This document shows positions 8,552 through 17,544 of a DNA stretch of 64,000 bases, piece by piece. Under the pieces are notes generated by a model. It was not told the DNA's origin. It did not search any database and saw only the letters and a list, made by a program, of their open reading frames with translations. The first letter of the stretch is position 1. Every line of letters begins with the position of its first letter. The stretch comes from Bifidobacterium animalis subsp. animalis ATCC 25527 (lineage in GTDB: Bacteria; Actinomycetota; Actinomycetes; Actinomycetales; Bifidobacteriaceae), in NCBI RefSeq assembly GCF_000260715.1, contig NC_017834.1, forward strand, positions 372,001 to 436,000. The letters are read 5' to 3'. The position numbers were made by a program, and so were the translations under genes.

Positions 8552-8623
8552 TGATTGATGGTGTCTGGCCGTGAGCTCGTGCGTGCTGGGCAGTAAGCTT
8601 TCCAAGTGAATAAAGGAACGGAT

Positions 8624-8932
8624 ATGTACGCAATTGTGAAGGCCGGTGGCCATCAGGAAAAGGTCGAGGTTGGCGACACCATCCTCGTGAACCGTCTCGA
8701 CGCCAAGAATGGCGAAACCGTGGAGTTCCCGGTTGCGCTCGTGGTCGACGGCGAAAAGGTCATCATCGCCGCTGCCGATCTGGCGAAGATCTCCGTCAAG
8801 GCCGAAGTCGTGAACGACGACGCCAAGGGCCCGAAGATCCGCATCCAGAAGTTCAAGAACAAGACCGGCGTTGCCCGCCGCAAGGGCCATCGCCAGAAGC
8901 TGACCCAGCTCAAGATCACGGCGATCGCCTGA
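8624..8932 (+). CDS. rplU: 50S ribosomal protein L21
   Basis: A 102-residue protein starting [19 protein letters not shown], the characteristic L21 N-terminus; L21 binds 23S rRNA in the large subunit. The basic stretch [16 protein letters not shown] near the end is the conserved L21 RNA-binding segment. AAAGGA lies 7 nt before the ATG. Six extra codons upstream (from 8606) are in frame but lack a ribosome-binding site. It is first in the rplU-rpmA pair with obg close downstream. Confidence 0.97.
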   Translation: MYAIVKAGGHQEKVEVGDTILVNRLDAKNGETVEFPVALVVDGEKVIIAAADLAKISVKAEVVNDDAKGPKIRIQKFKNKTGVARRKGHRQKLTQLKITAIA

Positions 8933-8971
8933 GCAAGCTGACAGCAGGTACAGGTACCGAAAGGAACAACA

Positions 8972-9223
8972 ATGGCACATAAGAAGGGCGCGTCCAGCTC
9001 GCGTAACGGTCGCGATTCGAATCCTCAATACCTCGGCGTGAAGAAGTTCGGCGGCGAAGCGGTTGTCGCCGGCAACATCATCGTTCGCCAGCGCGGCACC
9101 AAGTTCCACGCCGGCAAGAACGTGGGCGTCGGCAAGGACCACACGCTGTTCGCTCTGGCTGACGGCAACGTGCAGTTCGGCGTGCGTCGTGACCGCAAGG
9201 TCGTCGACGTCGTCACCGAGTGA
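8972..9223 (+). CDS. rpmA: 50S ribosomal protein L27
   Basis: An 83-residue L27 beginning [19 protein letters not shown], without the cleavable N-terminal extension found in Firmicutes. L27 reaches the peptidyl transferase centre. The ribosome-binding site is AAAGGA, and a 39-nt gap separates it from rplU. A strong terminator follows at 9247-9285. Confidence 0.97.
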   Translation: MAHKKGASSSRNGRDSNPQYLGVKKFGGEAVVAGNIIVRQRGTKFHAGKNVGVGKDHTLFALADGNVQFGVRRDRKVVDVVTE

Positions 9224-9246
9224 CGCATTCGCGTACAGCATACTTT

Positions 9247-9285
9247 GAAAGCCTCCGCCCGTTGTGGCGGGGGCTTTCGTGTTTT
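9247..9285 (+). terminator. Rho-independent terminator after rpmA
   Basis: GAAAGCCTCCGCC pairs with GGCGGGGGCTTTC (one G-T pair) around a short loop at 9247-9278, followed by GTGTTTT. It separates the ribosomal protein genes from obg. Confidence 0.8.
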
Positions 9286-9407
9286 CGGCAAGGTCGTCGA
9301 ATGCACGCGCGGTAATCTGCAGAACGGGCACGCGGTATGGAAATGGTTCGACGCCGGAATCTGTAGAACAGTGCAGCAATAGGAACACACCGATAGAATG
9401 AGGCGTT

Positions 9408-11120
9408 ATGAGTGATTTTGTGGATAGAGTGACCGTACATGTAAAAGGCGGCGACGGTGGCAATGGGTCGGCCGGCATCCGCCGCGAGAAATACAAGCCG
9501 TTGGCAGGGCCGAACGGCGGCAATGGTGGCAAGGGTGGTTCGGTAATCCTCAAAGCCGACCAGAATGCCACGTCGCTGCTCGACTTCCGCTTCATGCCGC
9601 ATCGCACGGCGGATTCCGGCACCATGGGCCTGGGCGACACGAAAGACGGCTCGAATGGTGCGGATCTCGTGCTGCCGGTTCCCGTGGGCACTGTGGTGTT
9701 CGAGGCGCGCGGCGCGCAGGGTTCCCCCAAGAAGCCGGGTGCGGTGCTCGCCGATCTGCGTCATGCCGGCGACACGTACGTCGCGGCAGCAGGTGGCGCG
9801 GGCGGCCTGGGCAATGCGGCGCTGGCGAACAAGACACGCCGTGCACCCGGGTTTGCGCTGCTCGGCGAACCGGGCGACGAACGCGACATCATTCTCGAGC
9901 TCAAGTCAATCGCAGACGTCGCGCTCGTGGGCTTCCCCTCGGCGGGCAAGTCGTCGCTCATCGCCGCGATGAGTGCGGCCAAGCCGAAGATCGCGGACTA
10001 CCCGTTCACCACGCTCGTGCCGAATCTGGGCGTCGTGCAGGCCGGCGACATGCGCTATACCATCGCCGACGTTCCCGGGCTCATTCCGGGGGCCTCGCAG
10101 GGCAAGGGCCTGGGACTGACGTTCCTGCGGCATATCGAACGCACCGAGATCATTGCGCATGTGATCGACTGCGCGACGATCGATCCGGATCGCGACCCGC
10201 TCTCGGACTACTACGCGCTCGAAAAGGAGCTCGGCGAATACGCGGACGACCTCGATCTGCCGCTCGGCGCGATTCCGATTCCCGAACGCCCGCGCGTGAT
10301 TATCCTCAACAAGATCGACGTGCCCGACGCCAAGGAGCTCGCCGATTTCGTACGGCCGGAATTCGAGAAGCTCGATCTGCCGGTCTATGAGATCTCCACG
10401 GCCTCGCATGCCGGTTTGAAGGAGCTCAACTTCGCGTTGGCCAAGCTCGTGAAGGAGATGCGCGCGCAGATTGCCGAGCGCGAGGAGAGCGTCGATGAGG
10501 AGCGCGTGGTGATCAAGCCGCTCGAGGAACCGGGCACGCAGCGCCGCAATGGGCGCAATGCGCAGGTGCGCGAATTCGAGATCGAACGCGAAGACGATGG
10601 CCATGGCAACTTCTGGTTCACCGTGACCGGCGTGAAACCCGAACGCTGGGTGAGGCAGACGAACTTCGACAACGACGAGGCTGTGGGGTACCTGGCCGAC
10701 CGTCTCGCCAAGCTCGGTGTGGAGGACTCGCTGCGCAAGCACGGCGCCCATGCCGGCGACGAGGTGCGCATCGGTCGCGGGGAGCGTGCCATCGCCTTCG
10801 ACTGGGATCCGACGATTGCCGCCGGAGCCGAGATGCTCGACGGCACCCAGCTCGGCTCCCGTGGCAAGGACCTGCGTTTGGAGGAGGAGGACGGTCGCAA
10901 ACGCCGCCGCACCAACTCCGAGCGCCGCCGCGAATACCATGAGATGATGGATGCTCGCGCCGCCGTGCGCGCCGCCATGCAGGCCGAGCGCGCCGCAGGG
11001 CATTGGGCGGATCCGTCGATCGACGACGACAGGCACGATGAGCAGTCGTTGTTCGGCCGCGGCGAGGTGGAGGAATACGAGGACGAGCCCGGCGCTGACG
11101 GGTCGCGTCAGCTGGACTGA
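9408..11120 (+). CDS. obg: Obg/CgtA GTPase
   Basis: A 570-residue Obg-family GTPase acting in 50S subunit assembly and stress control. Residues 1-165 form the glycine-rich Obg fold ([12 protein letters not shown]). The G domain follows with the P-loop GFPSAGKSS at 175-183 (K181), DVPG for G3 and NKID for G4. An OCT domain occupies about residues 400-470. The last 90 residues form a charged extension rich in Arg and acidic residues that is longer than in Bacillus Obg but common in actinobacteria. Only a weak AGGCG ribosome-binding site is present. The next gene, proB, follows after 58 bp. Confidence 0.96.
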   Translation: MSDFVDRVTVHVKGGDGGNGSAGIRREKYKPLAGPNGGNGGKGGSVILKADQNATSLLDFRFMPHRTADSGTMGLGDTKDGSNGADLVLPVPVGTVVFEARGAQGSPKKPGAVLADLRHAGDTYVAAAGGAGGLGNAALANKTRRAPGFALLGEPGDERDIILELKSIADVALVGFPSAGKSSLIAAMSAAKPKIADYPFTTLVPNLGVVQAGDMRYTIADVPGLIPGASQGKGLGLTFLRHIERTEIIAHVIDCATIDPDRDPLSDYYALEKELGEYADDLDLPLGAIPIPERPRVIILNKIDVPDAKELADFVRPEFEKLDLPVYEISTASHAGLKELNFALAKLVKEMRAQIAEREESVDEERVVIKPLEEPGTQRRNGRNAQVREFEIEREDDGHGNFWFTVTGVKPERWVRQTNFDNDEAVGYLADRLAKLGVEDSLRKHGAHAGDEVRIGRGERAIAFDWDPTIAAGAEMLDGTQLGSRGKDLRLEEEDGRKRRRTNSERRREYHEMMDARAAVRAAMQAERAAGHWADPSIDDDRHDEQSLFGRGEVEEYEDEPGADGSRQLD

Positions 11121-11178
11121 GATCCGGAATGGTAGAGGAAACAGCAGCGAGAAGACGAGAAGAACAGTGAGTGGAGCT

Positions 11179-12312
11179 ATGCAGACCCCGTCCCAGGAGG
11201 AAGTACGCCGTGCGGTGGCAGCCGCGCGAACCGTGGTGGTGAAGGTGGGGTCGAGCTCGCTCACGCAGCCCTCCGGGCACTTGGACGTAGACAAGCTCAA
11301 TGCGCTGGTGGGCGCGATCGCGCAGGTGCGCATGCTCGGCGGCAACATCGTGCTCGTCTCGTCCGGCGCCATCGCCGCGGGTTTCGGTCCGCTCGGCTTC
11401 GAATCGCGCCCCACCGATGTGGCCACACAGCAGGCGACCGCGTCGGTGGGGCAGGGACTGCTCATGGCCCAGTACGAGATGGCGTTCGGCCGCTACGGCA
11501 TTCGCGTGGGGCAGCTGCTCATCACCGCCGAAGACACGATGCAGCCACGGCAGTACCGCAATGCGCGGCGCACCATGGCCAAGCTGCTCGAACTCGGCGT
11601 GGTGCCGATAGTCAACGAGAATGATGCGCTTGCCAGCAACGAGATCCGTTTCGGCGACAACGACCGGCTTTCCGCGCTCATCGCGAACATGGTGTGTGCC
11701 GATGCGCTGATTCTGCTCACCGATGTCGACGCGCTCTACACCGCACCTCCAAGCGAGCCGGGCTCCCATAGAATCGGCTTTGTGCCGAACATCACCGAAC
11801 TGCTCGACCAGGTGCGTGTGGGCGGTTCGGAGTCGGGCGTGGGCACCGGCGGTATGGTTACGAAGCTCGAGGCCGCGCGCATGGCCGCCGTCTCCGGCAT
11901 TCCGGCCGTGCTCACCGCCGCCCGCAACGCCGGTCCGGCACTCATGGGCGATGAGGTGGGCACCGCATTCGCTCCGGTGAAGCAACGCGGTTCGGCGCGC
12001 AGGTTGTGGATCAAATTCGCGGCCCATCCGCGTGGAGTGCTCGTGGCCGATTCCGGCGCGGCCAAGGCGGTGCGCGGCGGACGGGCGAGTCTGCTTGCTG
12101 CGGGTGTGCTCGAATCGCGTGGTGATTTCGCCGCCGGCGACCCGGTGTGGATCGACGACGAGGCGGGCAATCATCTGGCGCGCGGCCTTGCCGGTTACGA
12201 TTCCGAGGAGATTCCGAACATGCTCGGACGCAACACTGCGCAGCTGCGCCGCCTGCTCGGCGAGGAGTATGCGCACCCGCTCGTGCACCGCGACAATCTC
12301 GTGCTCGTGTGA
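11179..12312 (+). CDS. proB: Glutamate 5-kinase
   Basis: A 377-residue amino-acid kinase that phosphorylates L-glutamate as the first step of proline synthesis. The N-terminal domain shows VVVKVGSSSLT for ATP binding, then LVSSGAIAAGF and the NENDALA segment typical of ProB. A C-terminal PUA domain begins near residue 285 (GVLVADSGAAKAVRGGRASL). GGAG precedes the ATG at 11179; a GTG at 11167 is an in-frame alternative. It follows obg, a common actinobacterial order, but proA is not adjacent here. Confidence 0.95.
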   Translation: MQTPSQEEVRRAVAAARTVVVKVGSSSLTQPSGHLDVDKLNALVGAIAQVRMLGGNIVLVSSGAIAAGFGPLGFESRPTDVATQQATASVGQGLLMAQYEMAFGRYGIRVGQLLITAEDTMQPRQYRNARRTMAKLLELGVVPIVNENDALASNEIRFGDNDRLSALIANMVCADALILLTDVDALYTAPPSEPGSHRIGFVPNITELLDQVRVGGSESGVGTGGMVTKLEAARMAAVSGIPAVLTAARNAGPALMGDEVGTAFAPVKQRGSARRLWIKFAAHPRGVLVADSGAAKAVRGGRASLLAAGVLESRGDFAAGDPVWIDDEAGNHLARGLAGYDSEEIPNMLGRNTAQLRRLLGEEYAHPLVHRDNLVLV

Positions 12313-12425
12313 TTGCTGGCCTGGCGCCTCGCGGGCAGATTCCGGCCATTGCGGCCGTCTCATATGCCGGCGCATCGGTCTTGCACCAGGGGCATGTTGT
12401 TAGTGTTTGGCAGTAGCATGGAGCC

Positions 12426-13643
12426 ATGCCTACAGATCAGACGAAACTCCCACTTTCCAACCGCATCGACAAGGTCACGCCGAGCGCCACGCTGGCCGTC
12501 GACATGAAGGCCAAGGCCATGAAGGCGCAGGGCATTGACATCATCGGCTTCGGTGTTGGCGAACCGAACTTTGCCACCCCCGAGGCGATTGTGGAGGCTG
12601 CGGCGGCGGCTGTGGTGAACCCGGCGAACTACAAGTACTCGCCCACACCGGGTCTGCCGGAACTGCGCCAGGCCATTGCCAGCAAGACGCTGCGTGATTC
12701 CGGCTACGAGGTGGAGCCGGAGCAGGTGGTGGTGACCAACGGCGGCAAGCAGGCCGTGTACGAGGCGTTCCAGCTCATCATCAACGATGGCGACGAGGTG
12801 ATTATTCCGTCGCCGTATTGGACGAGCTACCCGGAGATGGTCAAGCTCGCCGGAGGCAAGCCGGTGGAGGTGTTCGCCGGTGCCGACGCGAACTACGAGC
12901 CGAATCTGGATGATATCGAAGCGGCGCGCACCGATCGCACGAAGGCGATCATTGTGACGAGCCCGAATAACCCGACCGGTGCCGTGTGGAGCGAGCAGAC
13001 GATTCGCGACATCGCCGAATGGGCACTCGACCACAACATCTGGGTGATCAGCGACGAGATCTACGAGCACCTCACCTATGACGGTGTGAAGACCACGCAC
13101 ATCGGCGCCGCCGTGCCGCAGATTCGCGAACAGCTGATCGTGCTCGACGGCGTGGCCAAGACCTACGCGATGCCGGGGTGGCGCGTCGGCTGGATGGTCT
13201 CCCCGCTCGCCGTGGCCAAGGCCGCCTCCAAGCTGCAGGGCCATATGACCTCCAATGTGAACAATATCGCCCAGCGGGCCGCCATCGAGGCCGTGGGCGG
13301 CCCGCTCGACGCCGTGGCCATGATGCGTGATGCGTTCAATGTGCGTCGTCTGGCCATAGTCGCCGCGCTCAACGACATCAACGGCGTGCATTGCCCGATG
13401 CCGGAGGGTGCGTTCTATGCGTTCCCGAACGTCGAAGGGCTGCTGAACCGGCCGATGGGTCCGAACGGCACGACGTTCACCACCTCCGCCGAGCTTGCCG
13501 AGGCATTGCTCGAGGAGGGCCATGTGGCGGCCGTTCCCGGCGAGGCGTTCGGCGCCCCCGGCTACATGAGATTCTCCTATGCGGTGGCCGACGAGGAGAT
13601 CACCGAGGGCATGCGCCGGTTCAAGGAGTGGGCCGAGGCCTGA
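12426..13643 (+). CDS. aspC: Class I aspartate aminotransferase
   Basis: A 405-residue fold-type I PLP enzyme that interconverts aspartate/2-oxoglutarate and oxaloacetate/glutamate. Family landmarks are GVGEPNF near residue 42, the SPNNPTGAVW block, and the Schiff-base lysine K245 in the VAKTYAMPGWRVG motif. The conserved N-terminal LSNRIDKVTPSATLAV supports the ATG at 12426 even though its GGAG is only 2 nt away. Substrate range (aspartate, tyrosine or others) cannot be settled by eye. The gene ends before a stem-loop and the tRNA-Trp/secE/nusG block. Confidence 0.9.
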   Translation: MPTDQTKLPLSNRIDKVTPSATLAVDMKAKAMKAQGIDIIGFGVGEPNFATPEAIVEAAAAAVVNPANYKYSPTPGLPELRQAIASKTLRDSGYEVEPEQVVVTNGGKQAVYEAFQLIINDGDEVIIPSPYWTSYPEMVKLAGGKPVEVFAGADANYEPNLDDIEAARTDRTKAIIVTSPNNPTGAVWSEQTIRDIAEWALDHNIWVISDEIYEHLTYDGVKTTHIGAAVPQIREQLIVLDGVAKTYAMPGWRVGWMVSPLAVAKAASKLQGHMTSNVNNIAQRAAIEAVGGPLDAVAMMRDAFNVRRLAIVAALNDINGVHCPMPEGAFYAFPNVEGLLNRPMGPNGTTFTTSAELAEALLEEGHVAAVPGEAFGAPGYMRFSYAVADEEITEGMRRFKEWAEA

Positions 13644-13657
13644 GCGACGTGGCCGGA

Positions 13658-13692
13658 GCCGTTTGCATGCAGCCTAAATGTGTGCAAACGGC
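13658..13692. terminator. Stem-loop after the aminotransferase gene
   Basis: GCCGTTTGCA (13658-13667) is an exact reverse complement of TGCAAACGGC (13683-13692), with a 15-nt loop. No T-tract follows, so it may stabilise the 3' end or terminate with Rho. Confidence 0.5.
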
Positions 13693-13788
13693 AAAGGCGG
13701 CACGCGCGAGTGGACTTCGTCGTAGCAATCCGCTACTATTTCTTCTTGGCGGTTTTACCGGCCCGGCGACGAGCTGGTGGAAACACTT

Positions 13789-13861
13789 AGGGAAGTGGCG
13801 CAATTGGTAGCGCAACGGTCTCCAAAACCGTAGGTTGTGGGTTCGAGTCCCGCCTTCCCTG
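13789..13861 (+). tRNA. tRNA-Trp (CCA anticodon)
   Basis: A 73-nt cloverleaf. The acceptor stem AGGGAAG pairs with CTTCCCT, the anticodon loop reads TCTCCAAAA with anticodon CCA, and the T-arm contains GGTTCGAGTCC. The 3' CCA is not encoded. It lies 43 bp before secE, a frequent arrangement in actinobacteria, and may share its transcript. Confidence 0.97.
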
Positions 13862-13904
13862 CAAAGGAACTCGAGTAAGTTCATCTGACGCCAATGGAGG
13901 GTGT

Positions 13905-14135
13905 ATGGCACGCAAGACCGATCACGGTGAGGAAGTCATCAAGCCGAATGTGTTCATGCGTATTGGCCTGTTCATCAAGCAGATCATCGACGAACTGCGC
14001 AAGGTGGTCACCCCGACCCGCAAGCAGCTGTTCTACTGGTCGCTCGCCGTGTTCATCTTCGTCGCATTGCTCATGGTGTTCGTCACCGCAATGGACTTCG
14101 GACTCGGCAAGCTCTCATTCCTCATCTTCGGCTGA
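13905..14135 (+). CDS. secE: Preprotein translocase subunit SecE
   Basis: A 76-residue single-span SecE, the small essential clamp of the SecYEG channel. The amphipathic stretch FIKQIIDELRKVVTPTRKQL is the SecE signature, followed by one transmembrane helix at about residues 45-65. The start has GGAGGG 4 nt upstream. It sits between tRNA-Trp and nusG, the standard bacterial context. Confidence 0.96.
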   Translation: MARKTDHGEEVIKPNVFMRIGLFIKQIIDELRKVVTPTRKQLFYWSLAVFIFVALLMVFVTAMDFGLGKLSFLIFG

Positions 14136-14159
14136 GCCGATATCCCGCAAATCGCCTAC

Positions 14160-14194
14160 AATACCGTTAGCAATGAAGAATTGCTAACGGTATT
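14160..14194. repeat. 15-bp perfect stem-loop between secE and nusG
   Basis: AATACCGTTAGCAAT (14160-14174) and ATTGCTAACGGTATT (14180-14194) are exact reverse complements around the loop GAAGA. No T-tract follows. It lies 25 bp after secE and 72 bp before nusG within an otherwise co-directional block. It could be a processing site, an attenuator or a regulator site. Confidence 0.85.
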
Positions 14195-14265
14195 GCCGTT
14201 AGTAGACACTGGAAAGTACCGTGTTCTCAAGGAACGCGTAAGAATCCCCACGAAAGTGAAGCCGC

Positions 14266-15258
14266 ATGACTGACGAAGTGAACTTGGAAAACATTGACGA
14301 TCTGCCGATCAATCTGGACGCCGTCTCGGCCGACGACGACACCGCCGACGCGCAGGAAGTGCAGATCGACCAGGTCGAGGCCGCTTCGGTAAGCGAGGAC
14401 ATCGCCGAGGGCATGGCCTACGATGCCGTGAACGCCGGCGACGACGCGGAACCGTCGGACAAGGCCGCCGCGCAGAAGGATTCGCTCACCGATTCGGTGG
14501 ACGACTCCGCCGCAGTGGATTCCGCCGCACATTCCGAAGGCACCGCCGACGAGTCCACCCAGCATGCCGAAGCCGAGGAGGCCTCCGCGGACGAAGCGCC
14601 CGAGACCGCCGCCGAAGCCGAGGAAGAGGCGGAGGAAGACGCCGGAGCCAAGGCCGTGAAGGAATTCTCCAAGTCGCTGCGCACGCTCGAAGGCAAGTGG
14701 TACGTGCTGCACACCTACTCCGGCTATGAGAAGCGCGTGAAGAGCAACATCGAATCCCGCGTGCAGAGCTTCGGTTTGGAAGACACGATCTTCCAGGTCG
14801 AGGTGCCCATGGAGGAAGTGGAGAAGCACACCGAGAAGGGCAAGAAGGTCGTCACCCGCGTTCGCGTGCCCGGTTACGTGCTCATTCGCATGTACCCCGA
14901 TGAGAACGCCCGTCGCATCGTGCGCGAGACCGAGGGCGTGACCGGTTTCGTCGGACCGTCCCGTGAGCCGGCTCCGCTCAGCCGCAAGGAGGTCGTCTCG
15001 ATGATGGCCCCGATGATCGCCTCGCAGGCGCTCAAGGAGGCCGGTGACAAGCCGGCTGCCGCCAAGAAGCGCACGCTCGAGGTCTCCTACAAGGTGGGCG
15101 ATCAGGTCACCGTCACCGATGGCCCATTCACCTCGATGTCGGCCGTCGTTTCCGATGTGGAGCCGGCCACGCAGAAGCTCACCGTGCTCGTGTCGATCTT
15201 CGGCCGCGATACGCCGGTCGAGCTCGGCTTCAATCAGGTGCAGCGGCTCGACGCCTGA
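14266..15258 (+). CDS. nusG: Transcription elongation/antitermination factor NusG with acidic N-terminal extension
   Basis: A 330-residue NusG. The NGN domain starts around W145 ([18 protein letters not shown]) and binds RNA polymerase. The KOW domain lies in the last 60 residues ([14 protein letters not shown]) and contacts NusE or Rho. The first 140 residues are a low-complexity Ala/Glu/Asp/Ser extension absent from E. coli NusG (about 180 residues) but usual in actinobacteria. Only a weak GAAAGTGA ribosome-binding site is visible. A strong terminator follows at 15290-15331. Confidence 0.96.
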   Translation: MTDEVNLENIDDLPINLDAVSADDDTADAQEVQIDQVEAASVSEDIAEGMAYDAVNAGDDAEPSDKAAAQKDSLTDSVDDSAAVDSAAHSEGTADESTQHAEAEEASADEAPETAAEAEEEAEEDAGAKAVKEFSKSLRTLEGKWYVLHTYSGYEKRVKSNIESRVQSFGLEDTIFQVEVPMEEVEKHTEKGKKVVTRVRVPGYVLIRMYPDENARRIVRETEGVTGFVGPSREPAPLSRKEVVSMMAPMIASQALKEAGDKPAAAKKRTLEVSYKVGDQVTVTDGPFTSMSAVVSDVEPATQKLTVLVSIFGRDTPVELGFNQVQRLDA

Positions 15259-15289
15259 GCCCTGCTCCGTTGCCGCACACTCATTTGCC

Positions 15290-15331
15290 GAACGCATCCC
15301 GCCTCTTATATGCGGGATGCGTTCTGTTATT
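15290..15331 (+). terminator. Rho-independent terminator after nusG
   Basis: GAACGCATCCCGC (15290-15302) pairs exactly with GCGGGATGCGTTC (15312-15324), followed by TGTTATT. It ends the secE-nusG transcript before rplK. Confidence 0.8.
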
Positions 15332-15488
15332 CAGGCAACCGTGGCATATGCGGGAGTCGTCCGGAATAGGTGGCATAATTGTGGGGTTGTGTGTGAAGTG
15401 CGACTTCGCGCACACAGGAAATATCGATTGCGGAAGGCGTGCCATACGGTCGCCGCCACTACCGCGTCATAGAAAGAAGAACCATAAC

Positions 15489-15920
15489 ATGGCTCCAAAG
15501 AAGAAAGTCTCGGCGCTGATCAAGCTCCAGATCGAGGCTGGCAAGGCCAATCCTGGCCAGAAGCTCGGCCCGGTCCTGGGTTCCCATGGCGTGAACATCA
15601 TGGACTTCTGCAAGGCGTACAACGCTGCCACACAGGACAAGATGGGCCAGGTCATCCCAGTCGAGATCACCGTGTACGAAGATCGTTCCTTCGACTTCGT
15701 GCTCAAGACCCCGCCGGCTTCGGATCTGCTGAAGAAGGCCGCCGGCGTCGCCAAGGGCGCTTCCAACCCGCTGACCGACAAGGTCGGCTCGGTCACCAAG
15801 GCCCAGGTCAAGGAGATCGCCGAAACCAAGATGGCCGATCTGTCCGCTCGTGACATCGATGCCGCAATGAAGATCATCGAGGGCTCTGCGCGCTCGATGG
15901 GCATCACGGTGAACGACTGA
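15489..15920 (+). CDS. rplK: 50S ribosomal protein L11
   Basis: A 143-residue L11 that forms the GTPase-associated stalk base on 23S rRNA. The start [20 protein letters not shown] and the block [17 protein letters not shown] are characteristic. The ATG at 15489 is preceded by a GAAAGAAGAA purine run. The longer upstream frame (from 15270) has no family similarity and overlaps the nusG terminator. rplA follows 19 bp later as in most bacteria. Confidence 0.97.
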   Translation: MAPKKKVSALIKLQIEAGKANPGQKLGPVLGSHGVNIMDFCKAYNAATQDKMGQVIPVEITVYEDRSFDFVLKTPPASDLLKKAAGVAKGASNPLTDKVGSVTKAQVKEIAETKMADLSARDIDAAMKIIEGSARSMGITVND

Positions 15921-15939
15921 GCTGAGAGGATAGAGACAA

Positions 15940-16629
15940 ATGGCTAAGCACTCCAAGAAGTATCGTGAAGCGGCCGAGCGCATTGACCGCAACAACCTGT
16001 ACACGCCAGAAGAGGCCATCGCCCTGCTCAAGAGCATGCCGGCCTACAACTTCGACCAGACCGTCGAAGCCGTGCTGCGTCTGAACGTCGACCCGCGCAA
16101 GGCCGACCAGCTCGTGCGTGGCTCCGTCAACCTGCCGAACGGCACCGGTAAGACCGCCAAGGTCCTCGTGTTCGCACGTGGCCCGAAGGCCACCGAGGCC
16201 CTCGAGGCCGGCGCCGACATCGTAGGTGACGACGATCTCGTCGAGAAGGTCGCCAACGGCTTCCTCGACTTCGATTCCGTGGTCGCCACCCCGGACATGA
16301 TGGGCAAGGTCGGCCGCCTCGGCCGTGTGCTCGGTCCGCGTGGCCTCATGCCGAACCCGAAGACCGGCACCGTGACCATGGACGTCACCAAGGCGATCAA
16401 GGACATCAAGGGCGGCAAGGTCGACTTCCGCGTCGACAAGAACGGCAACCTGAGCTTCCTCTTCGGCAAGCTCTCGTTCTCCGCCGAAGCCCTCGACCAG
16501 AACTTCCGCGCCGTGGCAGACGAGGTCAAGCGCCTCAAGCCGGCCACCGTGAAGGGTCGCTACATCACCAAGGCGACTATCTCCTCCACGATGAACCCGG
16601 GCATCCCGGTCGATCCGGCCTCGATCTGA
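15940..16629 (+). CDS. rplA: 50S ribosomal protein L1
   Basis: A 229-residue L1 of usual length, beginning [16 protein letters not shown]. The conserved [19 protein letters not shown] motif lies near residue 130. L1 forms the mobile L1 stalk and represses its own operon in many bacteria. GAGAGGA precedes the start, and a 12-bp stem terminator follows. Confidence 0.97.
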   Translation: MAKHSKKYREAAERIDRNNLYTPEEAIALLKSMPAYNFDQTVEAVLRLNVDPRKADQLVRGSVNLPNGTGKTAKVLVFARGPKATEALEAGADIVGDDDLVEKVANGFLDFDSVVATPDMMGKVGRLGRVLGPRGLMPNPKTGTVTMDVTKAIKDIKGGKVDFRVDKNGNLSFLFGKLSFSAEALDQNFRAVADEVKRLKPATVKGRYITKATISSTMNPGIPVDPASI

Positions 16630-16677
16630 TCCAGATCAGCCCCTACGGCGCAACGCCAATCCGTTCGCCGTCCAGAC

Positions 16678-16712
16678 ACCCCGTGCAGATTCTGCACGGG
16701 GTGCTTGCTATT
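16678..16712 (+). terminator. Rho-independent terminator after rplA
   Basis: ACCCCGTGCAGA (16678-16689) pairs with TCTGCACGGGGT (16691-16702); the inner pairs open to form the loop. GCTTGCTATT follows. Confidence 0.75.
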
Positions 16713-16750
16713 GAGCCCACGATTTAGGGCGTGAACCGTACACTTGAACC

Positions 16751-17539
16751 ATGACCAAATTCGAACATGCGGACATTCTCGATTTGCTCGGCGGTGACAT
16801 CGACGACAATGCCGTGATGCGACTCGTGTTCGAATGCCTAATCAGCAGGATCGACGACGACCGCGTGGTCTCGCTGATGAATCTGATCGGCTGGCGGGGT
16901 TCGTTCAGCTGCTTCGCGCTGGGGGGAACGCCGGCGGAGTCCATGGGCGCCACATTCACGCAGATCAGCTCAGCGGTGCGTGATTTCGGCGGCTCGCATG
17001 CAATCTTCGGCATGTACGGGCAGTTCGTGATCGCCTGCATCGAGCTGGAGGCGGCGGTGAGTCCGGAGATAGTCTGCACGGCAGCGTTGCCCGCATTCAC
17101 GCAATCCGAGGCGGTGTATTTGAGCCCGGTCCGTGAGGGTGTGCCGGGAGCCTCGCGCGCGGTGCGCGAGACATTGTTCTCGCTGCAGGCCGCGCCGTCG
17201 CTGAACACGCCGTCGCGGCCGCTGCGCGCCGACGAACTGCTGCCCGAGCGCGCACTGCTCGGCGACGAGGTGGCGCGCGAGGAGCTCTACCGCAACGTCT
17301 ATCTGGTGTTGCATGGCGACAACGAAGACGACCCCTCGTACATCACCGTCTCCACGTTCCTGCGGCACGGTGGCTCGCTTGAGGCCACCGCGAAGGAACT
17401 CAACGTGCACCCGAACACCGTGCGCTACCGTCTGAAGAAGGCGGCCGAGACCACGGGCTGGGATGCCACGGATCCACGCGACGCATTCGTGCTCAACACG
17501 GCGATCGCGCTGGGCCGCATGCGCAGTGCGCGGCAGTAG
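16751..17539 (+). CDS. PucR-type transcriptional regulator, candidate FasR-like activator
   Basis: A 262-residue protein with a C-terminal PucR-family helix-turn-helix at about residues 215-245 (GSLEATAKELNVHPNTVRYR), the signature of the CdaR/PucR HTH domain. The N-terminal 180 residues lack a recognised ligand domain. In Streptomyces coelicolor a PucR-type protein named FasR activates fatty acid synthesis genes. Here the gene borders birA, bioY, the acyl-CoA carboxylase genes and fas, so a similar role is inferred, not shown. No clear ribosome-binding site is seen before the ATG, so the transcript may be leaderless. Its stop is 5 bp from that of the convergent birA. Confidence 0.8.
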   Translation: MTKFEHADILDLLGGDIDDNAVMRLVFECLISRIDDDRVVSLMNLIGWRGSFSCFALGGTPAESMGATFTQISSAVRDFGGSHAIFGMYGQFVIACIELEAAVSPEIVCTAALPAFTQSEAVYLSPVREGVPGASRAVRETLFSLQAAPSLNTPSRPLRADELLPERALLGDEVAREELYRNVYLVLHGDNEDDPSYITVSTFLRHGGSLEATAKELNVHPNTVRYRLKKAAETTGWDATDPRDAFVLNTAIALGRMRSARQ

Positions 17540-17544
17540 TCTGC

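Larger units (their letters stand above)
7735..8623. other. Long intergenic region between rne and rplU with several stem-loops
   Basis: 889 bp with no credible protein gene; the small frames overlap on both strands and lack good starts. Visible elements are an 8-bp stem at 7844-7873, a GC stem with a T-rich tail at 7935-7968, an A/T-flanked stem at 8178-8212, a promoter at 8357-8386, a terminator at 8457-8497 and a second weak promoter at 8524-8551. Around 8042 and 8098 the block GGAATGGT...GCCG..ATAT recurs. The region may encode one or two small RNAs or a leader controlling rplU. Confidence 0.5.

Noticed and set aside
17540..17544. Terminator between the convergent PucR-type regulator and birA
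   Set aside because: The gap is only 5 bp and no stem-loop with a T-run is visible on either side.
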